A stretch of DNA of 64,000 nt, taken from contig JAFAER010000139.1 in assembly GCA_023423895.1 (NCBI GenBank), positions 17,419 to 81,418 of the forward strand. Reading direction: 5' to 3'. Source of the DNA: Pseudomonadota bacterium (GTDB lineage Bacteria > Myxococcota_A > Polyangia > Polyangiales > Polyangiaceae). Below are positions 8,954-17,675 of the stretch, in pieces (position 1 is the first letter of the stretch; each line of letters opens with the position of its first letter). Below the pieces are notes generated by a model. That model did no database searches. It had not been told where the DNA came from and saw only the letters and a program-made list of their open reading frames with translations. The position numbers and the translations under genes were made by a program.

Positions 8954-9152
8954 AGAGCTCGCCGACGACGCGCGTCGCGACGAAGCTGACGCCGAGGAGG
9001 AGCATGAACAGCGCGATGGCGCTGGCGCGTTCGTGACTCCATCGCTGGAGCGGTCGCTTCGACGACTGGAGCGCCGATGCGCTCGCGGAAGGGCTCTCAC
9101 CGGACGGACGGGGCGCAATCGCGAACGGCGTGGCAAGAGAACGATGAACCAT
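8943..9152 (-). CDS. Small single-pass membrane protein (69 aa)
   Basis: A short gene supported by one of the best ribosome sites in the window: GAGGAGGAGCA directly before the ATG at 9152. The product has a Ser/Pro-rich hydrophilic N-terminal part (about 45 residues, cytoplasmic if the usual positive-inside rule holds) and one C-terminal hydrophobic helix, ASAIALFMLLLGVSFVATRV, ending in GELLFR. This tail-anchored layout is common among small regulatory membrane proteins. I do not recognise a family. The gene stands alone, with a 12-bp palindrome just upstream and a hairpin over its stop codon. Confidence 0.6.
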   Translation of the reverse strand: MVHRSLATPFAIAPRPSGESPSASASALQSSKRPLQRWSHERASAIALFMLLLGVSFVATRVVGELLFR

Positions 9153-9162
9153 TGCTCCTCCT

Positions 9163-9174
9163 CGTGACGTCACG
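9163..9174. promoter_or_regulatory. 12-bp palindrome upstream of the small membrane gene
   Basis: CGTGACGTCACG is a perfect palindrome directly upstream of the Shine-Dalgarno sequence of the minus-strand gene starting at 9152. A partial copy (CGTCATGA) follows at 9173-9180. Its position suits an operator that would block transcription or early elongation. The binding protein is unknown. Confidence 0.35.
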
Positions 9175-9368
9175 TCATGAACGTAGCATCCCTAAAGAGA
9201 TAGTCCGGTTTCCGACGTGTTTTTCGTGCGTGGAGGTGCCGCTCGCTCGCACCCGCCAGGATCTCCCGCCGTCGTTCCGCGGGGCGACGCTCGACGCTCG
9301 TCGACCGTGATGCGGTGAGCGCGCGCGGCACCCGTGTGATGCCATCGTCGCTGCGGTATCGTGGCGCC

Positions 9369-9845
9369 ATGAAGCTACCGCTCGAAGGTGGGTGCCGATG
9401 CGATCGCATCCGCATCCGCGCCATGCAGGCGCCGATCATGACGATGGCCTGTCACTGCAATGGTTGTCAGCGCATGTCGTCGAGCGCGTTCTCCCTGACG
9501 GCGATCTTCGCCGCCAACACGTTCGAGGTGACGAAGGGCGAACCCGTCATCGGCGGCCTTCACGGCGCCGAGGCGCACCACTTCTTCTGCGCGTACTGCA
9601 TGACCTGGATGTTCACGCGTCCGGTCGCGCTCGATCACATCGTCAACGTGCGCCCGACGATGTTCGACGATCACGCGTGGTTCGCACCTTTCGTCGAGAG
9701 CTTCACGAAGGCGCGTTTGCCCTGGGCGAAGACGGGCGCCGTTCACGCGTTCGAGGAGTTTCCTCCGCTCGAAGCCTACGAGCCCCTCATGCACGAGTTC
9801 GCGAGCTCCTCCTGGCTCGAGAAGGCGACACGCCCACAAGGGTGA
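9369..9845 (+). CDS. GFA family (CENP-V/GFA domain) zinc-binding protein
   Basis: A 158-residue protein with the cysteine pattern of the GFA fold: GGCRCDRI at 8-15, ACHCNGCQRMS near 27-37, and FFCAYC near 69-74. In this family these cysteines bind two zinc ions. The name comes from the glutathione-dependent formaldehyde-activating enzyme, but most members, including short ones like this, have no proven activity. The ATG at 9369 fits the family N-terminus (MKLPLEGGCRC); the frame opens earlier at 9315 but those residues do not resemble the family. The gene stands alone. Confidence 0.85.
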   Translation: MKLPLEGGCRCDRIRIRAMQAPIMTMACHCNGCQRMSSSAFSLTAIFAANTFEVTKGEPVIGGLHGAEAHHFFCAYCMTWMFTRPVALDHIVNVRPTMFDDHAWFAPFVESFTKARLPWAKTGAVHAFEEFPPLEAYEPLMHEFASSSWLEKATRPQG

Positions 9846-9875
9846 GCTACGCGCGTGCTCGCGCGTAGCGCTCGG

Positions 9876-10943
9876 TCAGAGCTCGACGTAGAGTCCCACC
9901 GAAGCGGCGCCCCCAAGGACGGGAAGCGTGAGCACGGTCGTCCGGCGATCGGCCGAGGGCCCCGGTGCATCCCATTGGCCGACGACGCCGATCTGGGCTC
10001 GTCGCAACGTCGCGACGAGGTCCGCCGCCGCCAAGACCCCCCATGCGAGCTTTGCTCCGCTGCGCTCGAGCGGGATCCGCACCTCGCCGCGTAGAGGCAG
10101 CCCGAGCCATGGCTGCGAGGGAGAGCGCCGGTCGAGAAAGCCGATCCCGCGCGACTCCACGAGGCCCCACCCGAGGCCGACACAGGCGCGGAGCTCGAGT
10201 CGCCATATCGGGCTCGCGGCGCAGACGTCGGCGCGCGCGGCGAAGAGTCGGGTCTCGACCTCGCCGGATCCAAGGGGAGATCGGGCGGCGGTCGCGGCGA
10301 GCAAGGTCGTGCGCGTCTCGAGGTGCCGAGACCACGCGACGTCGATGCCGGCGCCCAGGAGCGGCCTTGCGCCGGGAAGCGTGGTCAAGAGAACACCGGT
10401 CTCGGCCCTCAGGCTTGCCTGATGTGGTGCGGCCGCGGCGTGCCGCTGTCTCGGAGGAGCGTGAGCAGGACGTGCCGGAGCAGGTGGACGAGGAGGGCGA
10501 CTGACCGGGATGGACGTCGAGGACGGCACGGGCGACGGCGCGTTCTCCGGCGCAGCGGCTTGTTCGTTCTCCGGACCGAAAAACGTCGCCTCGATCGCGA
10601 CGGCAATGGACAAGGCGAGCGCGGTGGTGAGCTCGCTACATGCTTCGGGGAGGTTGGTCACCCTTCGCTGGCCGACGAGGACGTCGTCACGTTGGAGCTC
10701 GTAGACGACGGCGCCGTCCTCTCGTCGCACGACGACCGAGATGCGCCGATCGATCTCGTCGCGTCCGAGCCATCGCCCGACCGCAGGGGCGAGGGTCGTA
10801 AGCTCGAGACACTCGGCCGCCTGGAGCGTGATGGCCTCGCCGAGCGGCCGCCTGGGCGCGTCGTCAGCGGCGGCGACCGGCGAGGCGAGGCAGACCGCTG
10901 CGATGGTGATGCTCGTCAAGCCACCCCGGCGATCGCGCGACAC
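9876..10943 (-). CDS. Exported protein of unknown function, divergent from ECF sigma gene
   Basis: A 355-residue protein with a probable Sec signal peptide (MSRDRRGG, then LTSITIAAVCLASPVAA). The next ~130 residues contain CLELTTLAPAVGRW and ACSELTTALALSIAVAIEATFF, a pattern I associate with exported myxobacterial proteins encoded near ECF sigma factors. A Pro/Ala/Arg-rich linker follows. The C-terminal ~150 residues alternate hydrophobic and polar positions and end in SVGLYVEL, which would fit a small outer-membrane barrel. Function is unknown. The GTG at 10943 with AGGA a few bases upstream was chosen; a TTG nearer the hydrophobic core is possible. It shares its upstream region with the sigma-factor gene. 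Confidence 0.6.
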   Translation of the reverse strand: MSRDRRGGLTSITIAAVCLASPVAAADDAPRRPLGEAITLQAAECLELTTLAPAVGRWLGRDEIDRRISVVVRREDGAVVYELQRDDVLVGQRRVTNLPEACSELTTALALSIAVAIEATFFGPENEQAAAPENAPSPVPSSTSIPVSRPPRPPAPARPAHAPPRQRHAAAAPHQASLRAETGVLLTTLPGARPLLGAGIDVAWSRHLETRTTLLAATAARSPLGSGEVETRLFAARADVCAASPIWRLELRACVGLGWGLVESRGIGFLDRRSPSQPWLGLPLRGEVRIPLERSGAKLAWGVLAAADLVATLRRAQIGVVGQWDAPGPSADRRTTVLTLPVLGGAASVGLYVEL

Positions 10944-11166
10944 TGATCCTAGTAGATACACGAAGCGTCGCCGCCACAAAGCGAGCCCCACTTCGCCCCG
11001 TTCGGCGGCCGAGCGCGAGTTCCGCAGCCCGCAGGAGCGCCGAACGGCTGGGCTTGGTGCTCGGTCGAGTGACCACCGCTCGAGGGCGCGTTCCGAGCGC
11101 CGAGAAAAAGCCGACGCGCTCCGAACAAAGGAACACCAAACTCGGCGCGGCCGGGCAGTAACGGGC
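10944..11166. other. Divergent intergenic region upstream of the ECF sigma gene
   Basis: These 223 bases must carry the promoters of the exported protein gene (leftward) and of the sigma factor gene (rightward). A GGAAC at 11130-11134 resembles the -35 element of many ECF-dependent promoters, but no matching -10 element is evident at the right distance. Nothing else was recognised. Confidence 0.35.
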
Positions 11167-11835
11167 ATGACGACTTCGATGGTGTCTGCCGCGGAGGCTG
11201 GGCACTATGCGAACGACCATGAACCGAGTCCGGCGTGGCGGGTGGCCATGACGGAGGCGTCGGATCCGGCCCAGGGACGGGACGCCCCCGTGTCGGCGGT
11301 GGCCGTCGGCGCCGACGTGCTGTTTCGCGAGCATGCACGCTTCGTCGCGAGGTTCCTCGTTCGTCTCGGGGCACCGCCACAGTCGATCGAAGACCTGGTG
11401 CAGGAGGTGTTCCTCGTCGCCCATCGCCTGGGTGGCTCGACGAACGACGCGGCGAAGCCGACGACATGGCTCGCGATGATCGCCCTCCGGGTCCTCTCTC
11501 ATGACCGCCGCACCCGGCGTCGTCATCCGGAGGTCCTCGACGAGACCCAGCTCTCGGCGGCGGTGGCGGCTTCGCCGAACCAGGAAGACGTCGTCGGCGC
11601 CCAGGAGTCACTCTCGTTCGTGGGGCGTGCGCTGCACGCGCTCGATCTCGAGAAGCGTGCACTCTTCATCCTCTTCGAGATCGAGGAAGAGTCCTGCGAG
11701 TCGATCGCGGCAGGTCTCGGGATCCCCATCGTGACGGTGTACTCGCGCCTCCGGGCGGCGAGGCAGGAGTTTCGCCGGGAGTACGCGCGACTTTCGCGCG
11801 ATCCCCTCTGCGTGAGGAAGACGAATGAGCGCTGA
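11167..11835 (+). CDS. RNA polymerase ECF-type sigma factor
   Basis: A 222-residue sigma-70 family factor of extracytoplasmic-function type. Region 2 is FREHARFVARFLVRLGAPP followed by EDLVQEVFLVAHRL; region 4 is EKRALFILFEIEEESCESIA with the helix-turn-helix IPIVTVYSRLRAARQEFRRE. It would direct RNA polymerase to an envelope-stress or developmental regulon. The start is uncertain: the ATG at 11167 gives a 27-residue leader, while the ATG at 11248 starts closer to region 2. Neither has a strong ribosome site. Its stop overlaps the start of the next gene (ATGAGCGCTGA), so the two are translationally coupled, as expected for a sigma factor and its regulator. Confidence 0.88.
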   Translation: MTTSMVSAAEAGHYANDHEPSPAWRVAMTEASDPAQGRDAPVSAVAVGADVLFREHARFVARFLVRLGAPPQSIEDLVQEVFLVAHRLGGSTNDAAKPTTWLAMIALRVLSHDRRTRRRHPEVLDETQLSAAVAASPNQEDVVGAQESLSFVGRALHALDLEKRALFILFEIEEESCESIAAGLGIPIVTVYSRLRAARQEFRREYARLSRDPLCVRKTNER

Positions 11836-12595
11836 CGAAGAGGCGACGGAGCCGGTGCGCCTCCATGACGACCCGAACGAGCCCCTGTCGCTTCGCGACG
11901 AGCTCGTCCGCGAGAAGGCGCTCCGCGTCGACTACGACGTGGCCAGCGGCCTCGCGCGCTTCAACGCGACGCTCGCCGCCGCCGGCCCCTCCACGGCGCT
12001 CGGACGTGCACCCGCGCGCGCTCCAGGACGGTGGACAACGAAGGCGCCGGCCGTCGTGGGCCTCGCCATCCTCGTCGCCGGAGCCGGTGTTTCGTGGCTC
12101 GGCCGAGACGATCGCGCTGTCTCGCCGGCAATCGCTCCGCCTACGTCGCAGAGCCAGACGTCGGAGAAACCGCAGACGCCGCGGACAGCGGAGAGCTTCG
12201 CACTGCCCACCTTCTCCGTCGACTCGCTCCCGACGGCACCACCTCCTCCGTCGCCCGGAGCTGCGCGCACGGCGCGTCCGGCCGTCACGACTCGAACCAC
12301 CGTCCCTCCGTCGTCCTCCGCACGGACGGGCGTCGACCCGCTGGAAGAGACACGCCATCTCGGCGCGCTCCGTCGCGTTGCTGCTAGCGATCCTCGGAAG
12401 GCGCTGTCGATGGTCGCCGAGGGCAATCAGCGGTTCGCCGGCGGCTCGTTCCGCGAGGAGCGAGACGCGATCGCCGTCGATGCTCTCGCTAGGCTCGGCC
12501 AAGACGTCGAGGCCAAGCGCGCGGGGGCGACGTTCCTCACGACGTATCCGACGAGCCCGCTCGCGCCCTCCGTAAGGCGCGCGGCAGGACTCTAG
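11825..12595 (+). CDS. Putative membrane-bound anti-sigma partner
   Basis: A 256-residue protein whose ATG lies inside the end of the sigma-factor gene. Residues 1-75 are charged and cytoplasmic. A single hydrophobic helix follows (APAVVGLAILVAGAGVSWLG, about 78-97), then a long Pro/Thr/Ser-rich linker. The C-terminal ~80 residues (HLGALRRVAASDPRKALSMV onward to TTYPTSPLAPSVRRA) look like a pair of TPR-type helices. This is a common layout for ECF partners in Polyangia, and the coupling and topology make an anti-sigma role the best inference. No zinc-binding HxxxCxxC motif is visible, so if it is an anti-sigma factor it is not of the ZAS type. Confidence 0.65.
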   Translation: MSADEEATEPVRLHDDPNEPLSLRDELVREKALRVDYDVASGLARFNATLAAAGPSTALGRAPARAPGRWTTKAPAVVGLAILVAGAGVSWLGRDDRAVSPAIAPPTSQSQTSEKPQTPRTAESFALPTFSVDSLPTAPPPPSPGAARTARPAVTTRTTVPPSSSARTGVDPLEETRHLGALRRVAASDPRKALSMVAEGNQRFAGGSFREERDAIAVDALARLGQDVEAKRAGATFLTTYPTSPLAPSVRRAAGL

Positions 12596-12611
12596 GCCGT
12601 CTCCTCTCTTC

Positions 12612-12630
12612 ACGACGTCATCGACGTCGT
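12612..12630. promoter_or_regulatory. 19-bp dyad between sigma/anti-sigma pair and lipoprotein operon
   Basis: ACGACGTC-ATC-GACGTCGT is a perfect 8-bp inverted repeat with a 3-base centre in the 59-base gap between the anti-sigma-like gene and the first lipoprotein gene. It may be an operator, or an RNA hairpin that lowers read-through from the sigma gene into the lipoprotein genes. No T-run follows. Confidence 0.4.
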
Positions 12631-12654
12631 CATTCCGTTGTCATCCAGGTCGAA

Positions 12655-13836
12655 ATGAACGAACGAACGAGATCGATCCTCGGCACGACCGTCGTCGCCT
12701 CGGCGACGCTGGTGCTCGTGTTCGGCTGCGTCGAGCCGGTGCGCGACGTCGGGGCCGAATATGCGGGCGACGGGGGCACCGGGACGGGTGACTTCGGCTC
12801 CCCTACCGAAGACGCGAGCGGCGCTGTCGCAACGCCCGACCCCGGCCTCATCCGCTACTGCCCTTCGTACGAGTGCAAGCCTCCTTACGCGAGCTGTACG
12901 GGTTCGCTCTACCCTTGCAACGTGAACGTGATGAGCGACCCGCTGAACTGCGGCGGGTGCGGCATCGTGTGTGGCGGAACCATCAGCACCTGGTTCGAGT
13001 GCCTCGAGGGCAAGTGCGTTCCGCAATGCCGCCCAGGCTATCTCGACTGCAACGGCATCGCAGATGACGTCTGCGAGGTCCAGCTCGGCAGCAACGAGAA
13101 CTGCAACGGATGCGGAGACAGGTGCTCCGATCCGGCGAAGCCTTGCATCTTCGACGGACGCTCCCTCACGGGGAAATGCGGGTGTGATGCCGGTCAGAAG
13201 CTCTGTTCCGGCATGTGTGTCAATCAATTCACCGACGACGCCAACTGCGGAGAGTGCGGCGTCGCTTGCCCTGCTGTCGGCGACGGGGGCACGCCTCCCG
13301 CGAACACCTATCATGGGTGCGCCGGCGGCGAATGCGGACATCTGAAATGCGCACCGTACTTTGCGGACTGCGACGGCGACATCGCCGATGACGGCTGCGA
13401 GACCAGTCTGCTCACTGTCGAACACTGCGGCGGCTGCAACAAGGCGTGCGATCCCGGTCAGACCTGCCGGCTCAACAGAGGTGGTCAGCCCGAATGCATG
13501 TGCCCCCCCGGGAAGACCCTCTGCAACGAGGAGTGCGTGGACGTCCTCACCGATGCGTCCAACTGCGGCGGTTGCGGCGTCAGGTGTAGCGCGCTCGTGC
13601 CGGATAGCAGGAACGGCCGGAGTAGCTGCTCGTACGGGTCGTGCCGCTTCGACTGCAGGCAAGGTTGGGCCGACTGCAACGGGAATCCCGCGGACGGGTG
13701 CGAAACGAATCTCGCGTCCGACCCTCGCAACTGCGGTAGCTGCGGGAACACTTGCGATCTCCTCTCTGGCCAGCCTTGCTTGGGCGGCCAGTGTGCGGTC
13801 GAGCCTTGCTCCGATAGCGGGGACGCCCCCCAATGA
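12655..13836 (+). CDS. Cysteine-rich lipoprotein, first gene of a five-lipoprotein operon
   Basis: A 393-residue exported protein. The lipoprotein signal peptide ends at VFGC (Cys 25). After an Asp/Gly-rich linker the protein is a series of repeats of the form NCGGCGxxC, YxDCNG and CExxL (for example NCNGCGDRCS, NCGECGVACP, NCGSCGNTCD), seven or so in all. Proteins of this type are often mislabelled as tryptophan synthase alpha chain in automatic annotation, but nothing of a TIM barrel is present. They are probably disulfide-stabilised surface proteins. AGGTCGAA precedes the ATG. The stop overlaps the next start by four bases (ATGA). Confidence 0.82.
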   Translation: MNERTRSILGTTVVASATLVLVFGCVEPVRDVGAEYAGDGGTGTGDFGSPTEDASGAVATPDPGLIRYCPSYECKPPYASCTGSLYPCNVNVMSDPLNCGGCGIVCGGTISTWFECLEGKCVPQCRPGYLDCNGIADDVCEVQLGSNENCNGCGDRCSDPAKPCIFDGRSLTGKCGCDAGQKLCSGMCVNQFTDDANCGECGVACPAVGDGGTPPANTYHGCAGGECGHLKCAPYFADCDGDIADDGCETSLLTVEHCGGCNKACDPGQTCRLNRGGQPECMCPPGKTLCNEECVDVLTDASNCGGCGVRCSALVPDSRNGRSSCSYGSCRFDCRQGWADCNGNPADGCETNLASDPRNCGSCGNTCDLLSGQPCLGGQCAVEPCSDSGDAPQ

Positions 13837-14999
13837 GTCGGCGTATTCTCGCGATCGTCGCAGGCGCAGCATGCGGACTGACCACAAGCACGCTCGTAGC
13901 GTGCGCGTCGGACGAGAACGCCGTCCTTGCGATTCCCGACGGCGGGGAGAATCGACTGCCCGGCGCTGACGGTGGAGGCGACGCCTCGCCGGAAGACGCC
14001 GATGCGGCCGTCGCGGCCCCTTGTCCGCCGGACGTACTCTGCCCGAACGGTCCTTTCGATCCGGACATGCCGGGCGGGCCCCTCGATGTTCGGACGCGCA
14101 TCAACGTGATCCGGGGGCGTTCGGCAAGCGACGTATGGGCCGCCGGTGCCAAAGGAACGATGGTGCACTTCGACGGCACGTCATGGACCCGATCGGAGAT
14201 GGACACCCTCGAGACGATGCGTGCGGTCTGGTTGCGGACCGACGGCGAGATCGCGCTCTCGTCTCTCGCAAGCATCTACACTCGCGGTCTCACGGCTCAG
14301 GGCGGAAACGGCGATGCATCGGCTCCGTCCACCGGTGGTTGGACTGCGACTACGCTCGCCCGAGCCAGCGGCTTCGTCACGTCGTCGTGGGCTCCCCCCG
14401 GCGCGGAGTGGCTCTGGCTCTCGACCTACCAGAACGGCCTCTGGCGTCTTCGGATCGACCCCGTAAGCAATAGTCTCGAGATCCGCGACGCCTTGCCTCC
14501 CAACGCATGCTTCACGTTCCCGTGCCGGTACGTGGCGAGCATCCACGGCATTTCGGCGGACGATCTCTGGGTGGTTGGTCATACCGGGACGACGTTTCAC
14601 ATCACGAATGCTCAGAGCGCCACGCCCGGCATCGCACAGCTCGACAGCCAGACATGGGCCGCGCTCAACGGCGTCTGGGTTGCGTCGGCGAATGACGTGT
14701 GGGCCGTCGGCGGAGCGGGCGTGATTCGCCACTATACTGGCCAACCCTCGTGGGATGTCGTCTCCGACGTCCCAACGAGCAACGACCTCTACGCCGTCTG
14801 GGGATCGTCGGCCACGGACGTCTGGGCCGTAGGTGAAGGCGCAATCGTTCTTCATTACGACGGCAAGACCTGGTCGACCGTCGAGGTCGCGGGCCTGGGC
14901 GATCGGCGTCCCGACCTCCACACCGTGTGGACGTCGGCGCCTGGACACGTCTGGGTTGGCGGTGACGGCGTCATCCTCTCGCTTGGAGGAAAGCCATGA
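13833..14999 (+). CDS. Lipoprotein with propeller-like DVWAVG repeats
   Basis: A 388-residue protein with a lipobox ending LVAC (Cys 24) and a Gly/Asp-rich linker. From about residue 85 onward it has repeated blade-like units with the signature SxxDVWAxG followed by HxDGxxW (for example SASDVWAAGAKG, ANDVWAVGGAGVIRHY, ATDVWAVGEGAIVLHYDGK). Such repeats are common in myxobacterial exported proteins and probably form a beta-propeller. It has few cysteines, unlike the preceding gene. Start and stop both overlap neighbouring genes by ATGA, which indicates translation as one operon. Ligand and function are unknown. Confidence 0.78.
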   Translation: MSRRILAIVAGAACGLTTSTLVACASDENAVLAIPDGGENRLPGADGGGDASPEDADAAVAAPCPPDVLCPNGPFDPDMPGGPLDVRTRINVIRGRSASDVWAAGAKGTMVHFDGTSWTRSEMDTLETMRAVWLRTDGEIALSSLASIYTRGLTAQGGNGDASAPSTGGWTATTLARASGFVTSSWAPPGAEWLWLSTYQNGLWRLRIDPVSNSLEIRDALPPNACFTFPCRYVASIHGISADDLWVVGHTGTTFHITNAQSATPGIAQLDSQTWAALNGVWVASANDVWAVGGAGVIRHYTGQPSWDVVSDVPTSNDLYAVWGSSATDVWAVGEGAIVLHYDGKTWSTVEVAGLGDRRPDLHTVWTSAPGHVWVGGDGVILSLGGKP

Positions 15000-16318
15000 G
15001 AGCCCTCTTCTTCCGCTTCGCGGGCATCGCGTGCGCGTTCGCCGCTGCTGCTGCATGTGCCGCGTCGGGATCGAACAACTCAGGATCGAACGGGCCTCCC
15101 GACGACGGTGGGGCGGCGATCCCAGACGCCCCGACGCCGGATGCCGCCATTCGGCACGACGCGAGCTTCGATGCGCTGCCCGAGACCGAGACGTGCAGCG
15201 CGGCCGGCTGGTGCTCCACTCCGCTTCCGGATGTCGACCTGCAATTCCTGGATGTCTGGCCGCTCCCGAACCGAGCGTTCGCTTTCGCGGCCGGCGAAAC
15301 GCGCGGCATCAAGCTCATGGAGTGGAGCGATGCGGCTGGCTGGAGGTACATCGATGAGGGCACTCTGAACGCCCTCAACACGCTCGCGCTGGCTCCCGGC
15401 GCCCTCTGGGCACCGAGCGGTGACGAAGTCTACGTCGCGATGCTCCACTACGGACTCCTGTTTGGGCTTCCGGATGGATTTGGCGGGTACGTCTTCCGGG
15501 GGAAGCGTCCCGTCCCCCCCGCAACGAAGTGGACGTGGACGAGATACGACTTCGACTGCGACACTTTCGACTTTTCGCCTCCGGCCGTCGGCGGGACGAG
15601 CAAGAGCGATGTCCATGTCGCGTATTGCGGCACCGTTCATCGTTTGGACGGTGCTGACGGAGATGGCGGAGCAGACGCAGGCTCCAGTTCCTGGGTCCCC
15701 GAATACGTCGATGGTGACCAGACGAGCTTTCTGGCTCTGACCGGCTCCATCACCGGAACAGCGCCCGATGATACGTGGTTCCTCGGGTATCGCGGCGAGA
15801 TGCCTGGAGCATGCACCGTCATCCTGCACAAGACGTCGGGTGGGATCGAGACGGTGGCCGACGGGACATTGATGCCCGACGGGACGACCTGCGCAGAGAT
15901 CCCCGGGAAGCTCTTGATCGACGGAGGGCTGCGTCAAATCCACGCGACATCGACCGGTCATGTCGTCGGCGTTCGAGCTAGCGAGAGCGTCGGCAATGAC
16001 GTCGTCCGCATCGTTCGGGGAAACGACGGAAGCTACTCCGTCTCCTCGGCGAGTCCGGCCCCTACGTTCAACGTCCTCTTGCAGAGTATCTGGGGCGCGT
16101 CGGACGACGACCTCTGGCTCCTTGCAGACGATCCGAATGGCACATACGGGATTCTCCGAGGCACGAATCTCTGGAGCGGCGCGAGCTCCTACCAGTATTC
16201 GACGCTCGTGATGAACGATCTTCCGAACCGACAACCGCTATCCAAAATCCGCGGGACATCGAATGACAACCTCTGGGCCGTTGGATACGAACGTGCGTTT
16301 CACAAGAAGACGCCTTGA
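14996..16318 (+). CDS. Lipoprotein, propeller-like, third of the operon
   Basis: A 440-residue exported protein. The signal peptide ends AAAAC (Cys 21) and is followed by an Asn/Ser/Gly linker. The body has degenerate blade-like segments (GDEVYVAMLHYG, KSDVHVAYCGTVHRLDG, DDTWFLGYRGE, DDDLWLLADDPNG, NDNLWAVGYERAF) related in style to the propeller protein encoded just upstream, which suggests old duplication and divergence. The ATG overlaps the upstream stop by four bases. No enzymatic motif was found. The C-terminus ends shortly after the last blade (AFHKKTP). Confidence 0.75.
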   Translation: MRALFFRFAGIACAFAAAAACAASGSNNSGSNGPPDDGGAAIPDAPTPDAAIRHDASFDALPETETCSAAGWCSTPLPDVDLQFLDVWPLPNRAFAFAAGETRGIKLMEWSDAAGWRYIDEGTLNALNTLALAPGALWAPSGDEVYVAMLHYGLLFGLPDGFGGYVFRGKRPVPPATKWTWTRYDFDCDTFDFSPPAVGGTSKSDVHVAYCGTVHRLDGADGDGGADAGSSSWVPEYVDGDQTSFLALTGSITGTAPDDTWFLGYRGEMPGACTVILHKTSGGIETVADGTLMPDGTTCAEIPGKLLIDGGLRQIHATSTGHVVGVRASESVGNDVVRIVRGNDGSYSVSSASPAPTFNVLLQSIWGASDDDLWLLADDPNGTYGILRGTNLWSGASSYQYSTLVMNDLPNRQPLSKIRGTSNDNLWAVGYERAFHKKTP

Positions 16319-17675
16319 TTGGCGCGTCTCGGGCGTACTCGTGTGCATCCACCTCTCGGCGATAGGTGCGCTCGCGAGCTGTTCGAGCGACGACCGCGTG
16401 CTGGGCTCCTCGGTGGCCGACGACGCGGATGGCGCGGACGATGCCGACGACGCCCCGGACGCGGGTGCGGACGGGGCAGGACGGCCCGTCACGAGGCACC
16501 CCGATGCGGCGACATCCGATGCCGGGCCTCGGCCGGTCGTCTGTGAGGCGCCGCCGTGCGCGATGTCGCTCACGACGACGGCGTACCAGACGTCAGAGGG
16601 CTTCTGCGCACTCCTTCAAGACGGCACGGTCGCGTGCTGGGGCAGCGATCGGCACGGCCAGCTCGGGCGCGGGGGCGAAGGAGGCTTGTTTCCGCCCCCC
16701 AGTGCGACCCCGGCACCCGTCGTAGGTCTGTCGAACGTCACGCGGCTCGAGCGCACCTGTGCGATCGACGAGGACGGAGCGACGTGGTGCTGGGGGACGG
16801 GTCCCTATCTGCGCGATCCCTCCGCGGTCGTGACCACGGAGCGCACGCCGGTGAAGCTCCCCATCCCCCCGGCCAAGCGCGTGGGAGTCAGCTGGAATGG
16901 CATCTCGAACCTTGCGGTCGGGTGCGCCGTCGTCGATACGGGAGTCCTCTGTTGGGGAACGAACAAGAATGCCCAGGTGGCAGAGATCGACCTCGACGCG
17001 AGCTCGTCGGGGATCCTGTCGCCGGTTCCCCATGCCATTCCGGCCGGAGCGCCGATCGAGCAAATCGCCGTGGGTGATGCAGCGTTCGTCACCCGAAAGG
17101 ACGGCACGCTCCTGAGCTGGGGCGCGAACCCGCCGCTCGGCCGCGTGTCGTCACTCGCTCCGGATCCACACCCAAAACCGGTGGCGCTCAGTGGGGTCTC
17201 CTCGATCAGCGTAGAACAGGACAATGCGTGCGCCATCGCGCACGGAATCGGATATTGCTGGGGTCGCTTCGATTCGAGTGATCCTGGACAGGAGCTTGGT
17301 CCAGCCCTCGCGCACGCGCTTCCCGAGCCCGTCCCGACGCCGGAGCCCATCGTCCAGATCGCGGCGAGGCCTGCCAGTACGCACACGCTGCAGCTATTCC
17401 GCGGATGTGCCGTCGGCGTCTCGGGCGACGTGTATTGCTGGGGCGGGAATGCGTACGGCCAGGCCGGAGATGGAACGAAGGACTATGCCGTCACCCCCGT
17501 CAAGGTCGCCGGGCTGCCCGCTCCCACGGCACGCGTGTCGGTCTCGCCTGCATCGACCTGCGCGCTCCTGACGAACGGAAAGGTCTTCTGCTGGGGCGAC
17601 AACAGCGAAGGTCAGCTCGGCACGGGGCAGCGTTGGGAGCCGAGCCTCATCCCCGTCGAGGTACAGCTTCCGTGA
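16293..17675 (+). CDS. RCC1-repeat lipoprotein
   Basis: About 460 residues with clear RCC1-type (regulator of chromosome condensation) repeats. The repeated core is CWGxNxxGQLGxG, seen as CWGSDRHGQLGRGG, CWGGNAYGQAGDG and CWGDNSEGQLGTG with several weaker copies between, so a seven-bladed propeller is likely. The lipoprotein signal ends GALASC. The start is uncertain: the GTG at 16293 gives a compact signal peptide (MRFTRRRLDWR), while an ATG at 16263 would give a 21-residue charged lead. Either way the gene overlaps the end of the preceding one. The bacterial role of exported RCC1 proteins is unknown. Confidence 0.8.
   Translation: MRFTRRRLDWRVSGVLVCIHLSAIGALASCSSDDRVLGSSVADDADGADDADDAPDAGADGAGRPVTRHPDAATSDAGPRPVVCEAPPCAMSLTTTAYQTSEGFCALLQDGTVACWGSDRHGQLGRGGEGGLFPPPSATPAPVVGLSNVTRLERTCAIDEDGATWCWGTGPYLRDPSAVVTTERTPVKLPIPPAKRVGVSWNGISNLAVGCAVVDTGVLCWGTNKNAQVAEIDLDASSSGILSPVPHAIPAGAPIEQIAVGDAAFVTRKDGTLLSWGANPPLGRVSSLAPDPHPKPVALSGVSSISVEQDNACAIAHGIGYCWGRFDSSDPGQELGPALAHALPEPVPTPEPIVQIAARPASTHTLQLFRGCAVGVSGDVYCWGGNAYGQAGDGTKDYAVTPVKVAGLPAPTARVSVSPASTCALLTNGKVFCWGDNSEGQLGTGQRWEPSLIPVEVQLP

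Noticed and set aside
12655..13836. Tryptophan synthase alpha chain, a label often given to such proteins
   Set aside because: No TIM-barrel or active-site residues are present, and the protein is an exported Cys-rich repeat protein.
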